Source: JANSWO01 sp964351875 (GTDB lineage: Bacteria > Pseudomonadota > Gammaproteobacteria > Pseudomonadales > Azotimanducaceae). From it: a DNA stretch of 14,389 bases. Positions 1 to 6,775 of the stretch are shown here, piece after piece. The translations under genes were made by a program, and so were the position numbers. The notes under the pieces were generated by a model. The model saw only the letters and a program-made list of their open reading frames with translations. It ran no database searches and was not told the DNA's origin. How positions within the stretch are numbered: position 1 is the stretch's first letter; each line of letters opens with the position of its first letter. Location: the NCBI GenBank assembly GCA_964351875.1, contig CAYGQC010000102.1, positions 1-14,389 on the forward strand, read 5' to 3'.

Positions 1-36
1 AGCCGGAATGGGTTGGATGCCGGACTGCGCAATGCG

Positions 37-876
37 TTAGCCCTCCACAACGGTGTTGCGGAGCACTCCAATCGGGTGAACGTCAATCTCGCAGATATCA
101 CCGGGACGCATGAATACCGGCGGCGTTCGCGCGGCACCAACGCCACCCGGCGTGCCGGTAACGATTACGTCTCCCGGGACCAGTTCCGTGAACACCGAAC
201 AATATTCGATGATCTCGGCGAAACCGTGCACGAGAAGATCGGACGTCGCATCCTGCATGACCTCGCCATTCAATCGGGTCGTGATTCTCATCGCGTCAAG
301 GTCGCCAACCTCATCCGGCGTCATGAGCCAGGGCCCAAAGCCACCGGTGCCGACAAAGTTCTTGCCGGGTGTGAACTGGGAAGTCTGGCGCTGAAAATCC
401 CGGACGCTGCCATCGTTGTAACAACTGAAGCCGGCAATGTGATCAAGAGCTGCATCGCGCGTGATGCGACGCCCAGGTTTGCCAATCACCAGGGCAATCT
501 CGCCCTCGTAATCCAGAGCGTCCGATTCGAATGGCTTGATCATCGGTGCTTCGTGGCCCATCTGCGACGCCGCAAAGCGAGTGAAGACGGTTGGCACCCC
601 TTCCCCACCACGGCCGGTTTCAGCCTGATGCTCCCGATAGTTGAGGCCAATACAGAGAATCTTGTCAGGCACAGGAATCGGCGGCAGCAGCTCAACTGAC
701 TCCAGCGCGACATCAACACTATCGCCCAGCTCAACGGCGAGCGATGCGAGCGCATCGTCCGCGATAGCGTCACGCAGGCTCGCGTAGTGACCGGAAGCGC
801 TGACGATACCCGATCCATTCGCACTCACTTTGCCCCAGGAGGTGACTCCCGAGTGCAGATAACTAACCCAGCGCAC
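37..876 (-). CDS. Fumarylacetoacetate hydrolase (FAH) family protein
   Basis: This 279-residue protein has the FAH fold core. An N-terminal domain of about 65 residues leads into the catalytic domain (PDKILCIGLNYREH at 70-83). The metal-binding acids are E124 and E126 in DYEGEIALVIG and D155 in YNDGSVRDFQ. A lysine follows in GKNF (K172), and the glycine loop TGTPGGVG is at 240-247. Family members are divalent-metal enzymes that cleave or rearrange C-C bonds in beta-diketo or 2-oxo acids, such as fumarylpyruvate hydrolase, 2-hydroxyhepta-2,4-diene-1,7-dioate isomerase and 2,4-diketo-3-deoxy-sugar-acid hydrolase. The sequence does not say which. The start is a GTG lying 2 nt after the stop of the alcohol dehydrogenase gene (TAGCGGTG) with no clear Shine-Dalgarno, so translation is probably coupled. 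It is the last visible gene of the pdxA operon. Family assignment is sure; the substrate is not. Confidence 0.93.
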   Translation of the reverse strand: MRWVSYLHSGVTSWGKVSANGSGIVSASGHYASLRDAIADDALASLAVELGDSVDVALESVELLPPIPVPDKILCIGLNYREHQAETGRGGEGVPTVFTRFAASQMGHEAPMIKPFESDALDYEGEIALVIGKPGRRITRDAALDHIAGFSCYNDGSVRDFQRQTSQFTPGKNFVGTGGFGPWLMTPDEVGDLDAMRITTRLNGEVMQDATSDLLVHGFAEIIEYCSVFTELVPGDVIVTGTPGGVGAARTPPVFMRPGDICEIDVHPIGVLRNTVVEG

Positions 877-878
877 CG

Positions 879-1961
879 CTAGTCGAACATGATCACGTTG
901 CGAGCGATCGCGCCGCCTTCGAGCTGCTTGAACGCATCATTCACGTCCGACAGCGCGATGCGCGAGGAGATGAGGTCGTCCAGGTGCAACTTGCCCTGCA
1001 GATAGAAATCGACGAACCGCGGCATATCGATGCGGAACCGGTTGGATCCCATGAAGGAACCCTGGAGCTTCTTCTCGAAGAGAAAGTCCACGCCGTGCAC
1101 AGCCACCATATCGCCTGGTGGAATCATGCCGATCACCGTCGCGGTGCCGCCGTTACGCAACATCTGGAATGCCTGTTCGGCCGTGGCTTTCAGACCGATC
1201 GCCTCGAACGAGTAGTGCACGCCGCCGCCGGTCATCTCGATCACCTCGCCGACCGCGTTGCCGTCGGCCGCGTTGACGACATCCGTCGCGCCGAACTTAC
1301 GGGCCAGCTCGAGCTTTGACGGCACCATATCAACGGCGATGATTCGGCCGGCACCGGCTATCGCCGCGCCGTTGATTGCAGACAGGCCGATACCACCACA
1401 GCCGATAACAGCGACCGTTGAGCCAGGCTCAACCTTCGCTGTGTGAATGACGGCGCCCACGCCGGTCGTAACGCCACAGCCAATGAGAGACGCTCGATCA
1501 AGCGGCATATCCGGGCGAATCTTGGCGAGCGCGTGCTCGTGTACAAGTAACTGTTCCGCATATCCGCCGAGGTTAGCAAACTGAACGACGCTCTGGCCTT
1601 TATCAGACAACCGAGGCTCATCATTTTGACCGCGCTGGGTCTCAGGCGACTGGCAAAGCGACATGCGGCCACCCAGGCAGTATTCGCAATGTCCACAAAA
1701 CACCGAGAGACAGGTGATGACATGATCGCCCGGTTTGACGTAGTGCACATCACTACCGACCTGCTCCACCACACCGGCGCACTCGTGCCCGAGCACAGCA
1801 GGCATCGGCGTTGGGTACGTGCCATTGGCAAAATGCAGGTCGCTATGACACACCCCGCATGCCACGGTGCGCACCAGCACCTCCCGTGGTCCGGGTTTGG
1901 AAACCTGGATGTCTTCGATTTCCATCGGCTTGTTCACTTCGCGCAGAACGGCAGCTTTCAT
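879..1961 (-). CDS. Zinc-dependent alcohol dehydrogenase (MDR superfamily)
   Basis: This is a 360-residue medium-chain dehydrogenase with an intact zinc and cofactor apparatus. Catalytic-zinc ligands are C38 (in CGVCHSD), H59/E60 (GHE) and C162 (GCG). The structural-zinc lobe has cysteines at 89, 92, 95 and 103. The Rossmann motif GCGGIG is at 187-192, and D211 at the end of the following strand suggests NAD(H) rather than NADP(H). The overall pattern resembles the class III-like bacterial Zn-ADH group, which oxidises alcohols to aldehydes or ketones in the cytoplasm. The ATG start is preceded by a GGGGA Shine-Dalgarno-like stretch. It lies 83 bp downstream of pdxA and 2 nt upstream of the FAH gene on the same strand, so it probably acts in the same catabolic route. 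The gap to pdxA contains only a weak 5-bp-stem hairpin. The substrate is unknown. Confidence 0.94.
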   Translation of the reverse strand: MKAAVLREVNKPMEIEDIQVSKPGPREVLVRTVACGVCHSDLHFANGTYPTPMPAVLGHECAGVVEQVGSDVHYVKPGDHVITCLSVFCGHCEYCLGGRMSLCQSPETQRGQNDEPRLSDKGQSVVQFANLGGYAEQLLVHEHALAKIRPDMPLDRASLIGCGVTTGVGAVIHTAKVEPGSTVAVIGCGGIGLSAINGAAIAGAGRIIAVDMVPSKLELARKFGATDVVNAADGNAVGEVIEMTGGGVHYSFEAIGLKATAEQAFQMLRNGGTATVIGMIPPGDMVAVHGVDFLFEKKLQGSFMGSNRFRIDMPRFVDFYLQGKLHLDDLISSRIALSDVNDAFKQLEGGAIARNVIMFD

Positions 1962-2044
1962 ATTTTGTATCCCCGGAGTGTGATGTTGGATGGCGCCGCA
2001 AAACGAGGCGCTCGTTACCCGCCTTACGTTACTCGATTCTGGTT

Positions 2045-3025
2045 TTATCGCAATCGGCGCTCGAGCAGCATTAGCGCCATCTCGATCGCGGCCAACATCG
2101 ACGTCGGGTCCGCAGCTCCGCTACCAGCGATGTCGAACGCGGTGCCGTGATCCACAGACGTACGTATAAACGGCAGCCCCATTGTGGCAGTCGTGCTTTG
2201 GTGGAAGTCGTGCACCTTGATCGCGATGTGGCCCTGATCGTGATACAGAGCCAGAACGACATCAAATTCGCCATCGATGGCGCGATTAAACACCGAGTCG
2301 GCCGGCACCGGACCGTGGACATGCATACCCGCTGCTTGAGCTCGCGCCACCGCCGGCGCAATCTCATCGATCTCCTCCCGGCCGAGCAAGCCGCCTTCGC
2401 CGCCGTGCGGATTGAGCGCGGCCACTGCGATGCGTGGCTGTTCAATCCCCCACGCGATGAGCGTGTTGTTCAATAGCGTGAGTTTGTCGAAAACGACTGG
2501 CTCAGTTACATAGCGGGCCGCCTCGATGAGCGAGAGGTGCGTCGAGAGATGAGCAACCCGCAGACCCGGTGTCATGAGCATGGTCGCCGTCCAGCTACTG
2601 CCGGCGATCCGAGCGAGAATTTCCTGGTGTCCGATGTCGTTAACGTAGCCAGCGGCGTGAACGGATTCTTTGTTGATCGGCGCAGTAACCATCGCGCTGT
2701 ATCGACCATCAAGCACGCCCCGCGCCGCAGCTTCCACAGACTGCACGGCGGCCTGACCACACGCGCTATCAACCCGGCCGAGCGCAAAATCCGAAGGCTT
2801 CTCAACAGCTACGTCGCGATGGCTGACCCATGCCTGAGCCAACACTTGCTCACTATCTACACCTGCGATCTGCGCACCAGACTTGAATGCCCACTCGGGC
2901 CCAATGAGCTCAATGAGGCAGCCTGGATCACCCGCAAGCAGCGCTTTGACCACAACTTCCGGACCGACGCCGGCCGGGTCGCCCAGCGTAACGGCCAGGG
3001 TCAATGGGCTGCCGCCTTTGCTCAT
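2045..3025 (-). CDS. pdxA: PdxA-family 4-phosphoerythronate/4-hydroxythreonine-4-phosphate dehydrogenase, probably catabolic
   Basis: This 326-residue protein is full length for PdxA. Visible motifs are GDPAGVGPE near residue 15, TAPINKE at 114-120, the metal-binding histidines H163 (STHLSL), H207 (NPHGGEGG) and H262 (YHDQGH), and the closing signature FIRTSVDHGTAFDIAG at 286-301. PdxA oxidises and decarboxylates 4-phospho-hydroxy-L-threonine in vitamin B6 synthesis. PdxA2-type paralogues act instead on erythronate or threonate 4-phosphates, or on aromatic cis-dihydrodiols (TphB). Residues such as YHDQGHIAIKV, where biosynthetic enzymes usually read YHDQGLPVLKY, and GHQE in place of GHTE, together with ADH and FAH neighbours, favour a catabolic paralogue; this is inference. 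No DUF1537-type kinase is in view. The ATG start has GAGG about 8 nt upstream. A strong palindrome at 3078-3109 lies just upstream and may control the operon. Confidence 0.9.
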   Translation of the reverse strand: MSKGGSPLTLAVTLGDPAGVGPEVVVKALLAGDPGCLIELIGPEWAFKSGAQIAGVDSEQVLAQAWVSHRDVAVEKPSDFALGRVDSACGQAAVQSVEAAARGVLDGRYSAMVTAPINKESVHAAGYVNDIGHQEILARIAGSSWTATMLMTPGLRVAHLSTHLSLIEAARYVTEPVVFDKLTLLNNTLIAWGIEQPRIAVAALNPHGGEGGLLGREEIDEIAPAVARAQAAGMHVHGPVPADSVFNRAIDGEFDVVLALYHDQGHIAIKVHDFHQSTTATMGLPFIRTSVDHGTAFDIAGSGAADPTSMLAAIEMALMLLERRLR

Positions 3026-3077
3026 GAAACTGACCTCACTGCGAAACTGACTACGATTGTGCTGTTACAGCGAATGA

Positions 3078-3109
3078 CCCGAATACTGTATTTATGTACA
3101 GTATTCGGG
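3078..3109. promoter_or_regulatory. Perfect 32-bp inverted repeat containing a LexA-like operator
   Basis: Two perfect 13-nt arms, CCCGAATACTGTA (3078-3090) and TACAGTATTCGGG (3097-3109), flank a 6-nt spacer TTTATG. The inner 20 bases at 3084-3103, TACTGTATTTATGTACAGTA, match the E. coli LexA consensus TACTGTATATATATACAGTA at 18 of 20 positions and keep the invariant CTG-N10-CAG. The site lies 53 bp upstream of the pdxA start and overlaps the first possible start of the divergent small gene, so a bound repressor could control either or both. A short CTGT-T-ACAG element at 3062-3070 and a further AATACTG half-site copy at 3114-3120 sit nearby. Perfect symmetry well beyond the LexA core leaves open another dimeric regulator, for example one of the GntR class. 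Confidence 0.75.
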
Positions 3110-3342
3110 TGCAAATACTGAAAGACCTTAAACATCGCTTCGAACTGTACGGCGTCTGCGTCCCGTGCGGGCGGATGCAGCGTCTGGATATGGCCAAGCT
3201 CATCGAACGCTTAGGCGAGCAGGCGGATACCGATGCTGTTCGACAGCGCATTCGCTGCCAGGCCTGTGGTGAACGTCGGCCGGACATACGCATCGTCTAC
3301 AGCGGCACCTGCGGCAACGCAGCCAGGTTCGAATACCGATAA
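3094..3342 (+). CDS. Small double-CxxC (zinc-ribbon-like) protein of unknown function
   Basis: This 82-residue protein is one of only two genes on the plus strand. It has paired CxxC motifs at C22/C25 (CVPC) and C55/C58 (CQAC). They are separated by a helix-like stretch (DMAKLIERLGEQADTDAVRQRI), with basic residues around the second pair and another cysteine at 73. This spacing is typical of small zinc-knuckle proteins common as hypotheticals in Proteobacteria. I recognise the pattern but no function. Cysteine placement and the absence of a better gene on either strand argue that it is real. The start is uncertain: the ATG at 3094 lies inside the palindrome spacer, a GTG follows at 3109 immediately after the palindrome, and neither has a Shine-Dalgarno. 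It ends 45 bp from the convergent RibBX gene. A DNA- or RNA-binding role is possible but is inference. Confidence 0.65.
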   Translation: MYSIRVQILKDLKHRFELYGVCVPCGRMQRLDMAKLIERLGEQADTDAVRQRIRCQACGERRPDIRIVYSGTCGNAARFEYR

Positions 3343-3387
3343 ATGTGCGAGTCAGATGGCCTGGCAGCTGTGGGGGTTCGGGAAGCT

Positions 3388-4554
3388 TCAGCTACCGAGG
3401 ATGACCGTGTCTTCCAGCGTCAAACCAAAGCCTTCGATACCGACATAGTCGACTTCGCGCCCGGCAATCAGCCGAATCGACGATACGTTGAGGTCGCGAA
3501 GAATTTGCGCACCAACGCCAATTTCGAGCCAGGCGTTACTCCGCTCTTCTTCCTTGGTGAAGTGATCGAGGCGAGCATTCGGCACGCCAACGAAGCCTGT
3601 TCGCAGGTAGATCAGTACGCCGCAACCCAGCTGCTCAATCTGGGATAGCGCTGCATCCAGCAAGCTCTCCGAGTGATTGCTCTGATTGCCAAACACATCC
3701 GCTACCAGGTGTTCACGGTGAATCCGTACCGGCACCGCGGAGCCCGGTTTGATCTCTCCAAACACGAGCGCCATGTGTTCAGCGTCTTCGAACTTGGTCC
3801 GATACGAAAACGCTTTCGCCGGGCCGATTCGCGTCGCGATGTCGAACTCGGCCGACCGCTCCACAAGTTTTTCCCGTTGTTGGCGATATTCGATGAGCGC
3901 ATCGATCGAGATAATTTTGAGACCGTGCTCACGGGCGAAAGGCACCAGCTCCGGCAGGCGCATGACAGTGCCATCGTCATTGACTATCTCAGCCAACAGA
4001 CCAACGGGTGGGCAACCCGCAAGCTCGGCAAGGTCGATGCCAGCTTCCGTATGTCCGGATCGCACGAGAACGCCGCCCGGGCGCGCGACCAGCGGAAAAA
4101 TGTGTCCGGGCCGGACAAAGTCCCCCGCCGCTACGTTGTTACTCGCGAGCGCGACGACGGTGTTGGCCCGCTCTTCCGCTGAGATACCCGTGGTGAGGTT
4201 CTCCTTGTAGTCGATAGAGACCGTGAAGGCGGTACTCATCGGAGCGTCGTTTCGGGCCACCATCGGATCGAGGTGCAGACGCTTGGCGTGCTCTTCGAGG
4301 ATGGGCGTGCACAGGATGCCGCTGGTGTGGCGAATCATGAACGCCACCTGTTCCGGACGGGCCTTGCTGGCCGCCATGATCAGGTCGCCTTCGTTCTCCC
4401 GGTCCTCATCATCCACCACAACTACCATTTCGCCTGCGGCAACGGCAGCGATGGCTTCTTCGACGGAGTCGAGCTTGATCGCACTCACGACGTTACTGGC
4501 GCCCTTCCCGGACACTGAGCCGGAATCTGAAGCGTTACTGGATTGTGAGGTCAT
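3388..4554 (-). CDS. ribBX: 3,4-dihydroxy-2-butanone-4-phosphate synthase fused to a degenerate GTP cyclohydrolase II-like domain (RibBX type, annotated as RibBA)
   Basis: This 388-residue protein takes part in riboflavin synthesis. The RibB domain (about 23-225) is intact: acidic loop DDEDRENEGD at 48-57, RPGHIFPL around H150 and SGHTEAGIDLA at 166-176. It converts ribulose 5-phosphate to 3,4-dihydroxy-2-butanone 4-phosphate. The C-terminal domain (about 245-388) has the GTP cyclohydrolase II outline but lacks its zinc site. Where RibA reads roughly SECLTGD...RCDCG, this protein reads REHLVADVFGNQSNHSES with no cysteine, and the GRGIGL catalytic loop is replaced by RTGFVGVP. It should therefore supply only the RibB activity, as known for RibBX proteins, so a separate RibA must exist elsewhere. 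The start chosen is ATG 4554; the reading frame is open to 4611 but the extra 19 residues are not RibB-like. No other rib gene is adjacent. Confidence 0.93.
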   Translation of the reverse strand: MTSQSSNASDSGSVSGKGASNVVSAIKLDSVEEAIAAVAAGEMVVVVDDEDRENEGDLIMAASKARPEQVAFMIRHTSGILCTPILEEHAKRLHLDPMVARNDAPMSTAFTVSIDYKENLTTGISAEERANTVVALASNNVAAGDFVRPGHIFPLVARPGGVLVRSGHTEAGIDLAELAGCPPVGLLAEIVNDDGTVMRLPELVPFAREHGLKIISIDALIEYRQQREKLVERSAEFDIATRIGPAKAFSYRTKFEDAEHMALVFGEIKPGSAVPVRIHREHLVADVFGNQSNHSESLLDAALSQIEQLGCGVLIYLRTGFVGVPNARLDHFTKEEERSNAWLEIGVGAQILRDLNVSSIRLIAGREVDYVGIEGFGLTLEDTVILGS

Positions 4555-4717
4555 GGCGAAAATCTCGAATCGTTGTGGGCTCGGCGGGCCTGTTGGACCA
4601 CCGCAATACATCAGCTCTGGTTTGCCAGTCGGCGCGCCTCGCGCATCGTGGCTGCCCCGTAGCGTTGGAACCGGGCGCTAGATTACCACTGCACCAGCGC
4701 GCTGGCTTGCAACTCAC
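4555..4717. other. Intergenic region upstream of ribBX, without a visible FMN riboswitch
   Basis: These 163 bp separate the MFS stop from the ribBX start, both on the minus strand. Conserved FMN-riboswitch blocks were looked for on the minus strand and not seen. A perfect 12-bp GC-rich palindrome, CCAGCGCGCTGG (4694-4705), starts about a dozen bases after the MFS stop. It could fold into a short stem but has no following T-run, so it is not called a terminator. No convincing promoter could be picked out, although one is expected here. Confidence 0.5.
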
Positions 4718-5977
4718 TCATATCCGCCTTGCAGCGCTCTCTCCTGGCGACCGCCAGCGCAGCTCCGCACCGGGCTGAGGATGTCTTGGCACAAGCTGGG
4801 CGCAGACCAACGAGCAAACGGCGAAGCCAGCCCCCACGAGAAAGACCACCGGCGGTGACCACAGCCAGACGACACCCAGGCTCGCCGGCACAAGCACGGC
4901 GGCTATGTGGTTGATCGTAAACGCTACACCGGCGCTCCCTGCCATGTCCTGAGGGTCAGCGATCTTCTGAAAGTACGTCTTGATCGCGATCGCGAGAGCA
5001 AAGAACAGGTGATCCACGACATAAAGCCCGGCGGCCAGCGCGGCGTTATCGACCAACGCGTAACAGACGAACAGCACACCCAGGCCGACATACTCGAACG
5101 TCAGCGCCGCCCGCTCGCCGATACGATGGATCAACGCACCGATTCGCTCTGCAAACACCCAGTTGAACGCGTAGGTAATGAGGAACAGGGCCGCAATGTT
5201 CTGGGCGCTGAAACCAAATTTCTCGACCATGAGAAAAGCGGCAAAAACCACGAATATCTGCCGGCGCGCGCCTGAGAAAAACGTCAGCACGTAGTACAGC
5301 CAATAGCGCTTCTTAAGCACGATGCCAGGCGTCTGAGCCGCCGGACTCGGAAACAGGGGAAACGCCAGGTGCATGTAGGCGGCCAGCACCACAACCGCTA
5401 ATCCGGAGATGCCAAACAGCAACCAGTACGGTGGTGCGGCGAACTCGAGCGCCAGCCATATCAGGCTATACATCACGAGGGATGTGCCGGAGCCTATCGC
5501 GAGCAGCCGGCCAAGCGCCTGCGGGGCTTCACTCTTGTCAAACCACTGCAGGGACAACGACTGTTTTATCGTTTCGAAGTAGTGGAAACCGACGGACATT
5601 AAAACCGTGCTGAAATAGATGCCGTACTCGAAGGGCAGCAGCCCAGTGAGCGCTGTACCCAATCCGAGAACCGTCAGAGAGATCAGAGCAAATCGCTGCT
5701 CGGTCATAACCAGCAAAACGTACGCTGCGGTAAAGGCGAGAAATCCAGGCACCTCGCGCAGGCTCTGCATGAGGCCTACTTCGCGACCGGTGAACGACGC
5801 CTGCTCGACAATATAATTGTTGATCAATACTGACCAGGTTGAGAACGCCAGCGGTAGCCCGATCGACATCAGCACGAGCAAACCCATGGGTGTCGCGCGA
5901 GCACGAAGGCTCGCAATCAGCCCGGAGGGTGATTCTCCAGGCGGCGGCGGAACACGTGTTGCAGGTGAGTGCGCCAT
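4718..5977 (-). CDS. Major facilitator superfamily (MFS) transporter
   Basis: This 419-residue integral membrane protein has about 12 predicted hydrophobic segments. Examples are MGLLVLMSIGLPLAF near 31-45, FLAFTAAYVLLVM near 79-91, YWLLFGISGLAVVVLAAYM near 184-202 and VVFLVGAGFAVCSLVCAQLV near 377-396. A polar loop at about 205-223 (FPSPAAQTPGIVLKKRYW) fits the central cytoplasmic loop between the two six-helix halves. The proline-rich N-terminus and basic C-terminal tail are cytoplasmic by the positive-inside rule. It starts directly at the stop codon of the dienelactone-hydrolase gene (TAGATG), which indicates co-translation. Uptake or export of the compound handled by its neighbours is the natural guess. 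No substrate signature is visible and no close subfamily is recognised. Confidence 0.87.
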   Translation of the reverse strand: MAHSPATRVPPPPGESPSGLIASLRARATPMGLLVLMSIGLPLAFSTWSVLINNYIVEQASFTGREVGLMQSLREVPGFLAFTAAYVLLVMTEQRFALISLTVLGLGTALTGLLPFEYGIYFSTVLMSVGFHYFETIKQSLSLQWFDKSEAPQALGRLLAIGSGTSLVMYSLIWLALEFAAPPYWLLFGISGLAVVVLAAYMHLAFPLFPSPAAQTPGIVLKKRYWLYYVLTFFSGARRQIFVVFAAFLMVEKFGFSAQNIAALFLITYAFNWVFAERIGALIHRIGERAALTFEYVGLGVLFVCYALVDNAALAAGLYVVDHLFFALAIAIKTYFQKIADPQDMAGSAGVAFTINHIAAVLVPASLGVVWLWSPPVVFLVGAGFAVCSLVCAQLVPRHPQPGAELRWRSPGESAARRI

Positions 5978-6727
5978 CTATCCGGCCAACGCTTCGTGCA
6001 GATAAGAAATCACGTTGTCGAGCGCGACGCGTGTGGGATGCCCTGCCTCATCGACGAAGTCCAGCGTCAGTACCGAATGGCCACCCCCGGGAAGCGTGTC
6101 GAGAATGATGCGCTCACGACCGTCATTGAAGGTGCGCTCAAGCGCGTCAAACTTGGCAGCTTTACAAATTTTGTCTCCCTCGAAGCGAAAGGCACGCGCT
6201 GGGGGCAACTCATCCAGTCGCTCACGCACTCGAATGATCTCTTCGTCTGACATATGCAGTTCCGAGTGCCTGCCAAGCGGCATCGACGGCTGCGACGCGA
6301 CACCGGCAAGAACGTTGTCGTCGGCCAGGAGCGATATCGCGAAGTTACCGGTCAGGCACATGCCAATGGTTCCCACTCCGGGCGCACCGGAACGCGCCCG
6401 CACATCGGCGCACAGTGCTCTCAGCCATTGCGTGATCGGACTGCTCTTGTTCTTCGCCAACAGGTGAAACTGCCGGCGCATGCAGAGCACCCGGAGAAAG
6501 TTGCCTACCAGAGAAGTCTCGCCGAGACGACCGAACAGATGTGGCAGAACCGCCTGAAAGCCAGCATCTCGCAACCGCTGTGCGAGCGCGATGGTTTGCG
6601 GCCCGATACCGGGAAGTTCCTGAATGACAACGACGGGCGGGCCTTCTCCCGCTTCGAACACCGGTCTCGAAAAATCCCTGCCGTCGATGGGAGCGGTGAA
6701 CTCACGCTCACTGAATCCGTCGATCAT
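5978..6727 (-). CDS. Dienelactone hydrolase family protein (alpha/beta hydrolase)
   Basis: This 249-residue soluble hydrolase has the dienelactone-hydrolase catalytic set in order: E37 in VIQELPG, nucleophile C124 in GMCLTGN, D185 in FEGDK, and H217 in GGGHSVLT. E37 and C124 fall within one residue of Glu36 and Cys123 of the classical Pseudomonas enzyme. Dienelactone hydrolase opens the lactone ring of 4-carboxymethylenebut-2-en-4-olide to maleylacetate in chlorocatechol and related pathways, but the family is broad and many members act on other esters or lactones. The ATG start has AGG about 8 nt upstream. The gene lies 48 bp after the EthD gene and abuts the MFS gene with no intergenic base, so the three form an operon. 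A cysteine nucleophile supports the true DLH branch; the exact substrate is unknown. Confidence 0.92.
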   Translation of the reverse strand: MIDGFSEREFTAPIDGRDFSRPVFEAGEGPPVVVIQELPGIGPQTIALAQRLRDAGFQAVLPHLFGRLGETSLVGNFLRVLCMRRQFHLLAKNKSSPITQWLRALCADVRARSGAPGVGTIGMCLTGNFAISLLADDNVLAGVASQPSMPLGRHSELHMSDEEIIRVRERLDELPPARAFRFEGDKICKAAKFDALERTFNDGRERIILDTLPGGGHSVLTLDFVDEAGHPTRVALDNVISYLHEALAG

Positions 6728-6775
6728 GTGCTTACCTGTTCGCCTGGAATCGGCGCCTTAACTCGACAAGCGGCG

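Noticed and set aside
13..699. A 228-codon plus-strand frame opposite the FAH gene
   Set aside because: It is antisense to a gene with intact catalytic motifs and shows no family resemblance of its own.
4555..4611. Upstream extension of RibBX by 19 residues
   Set aside because: The added residues (MYCGGPTGPP...) are not RibB-like, and ATG 4554 gives a normal N-terminus.
4640..4717. tRNA-like fragment on the minus strand (GCAGTGGTAAT followed by GGTTCC)
   Set aside because: There is no acceptor stem or anticodon arm and the T-loop consensus GGTTCGA is broken.
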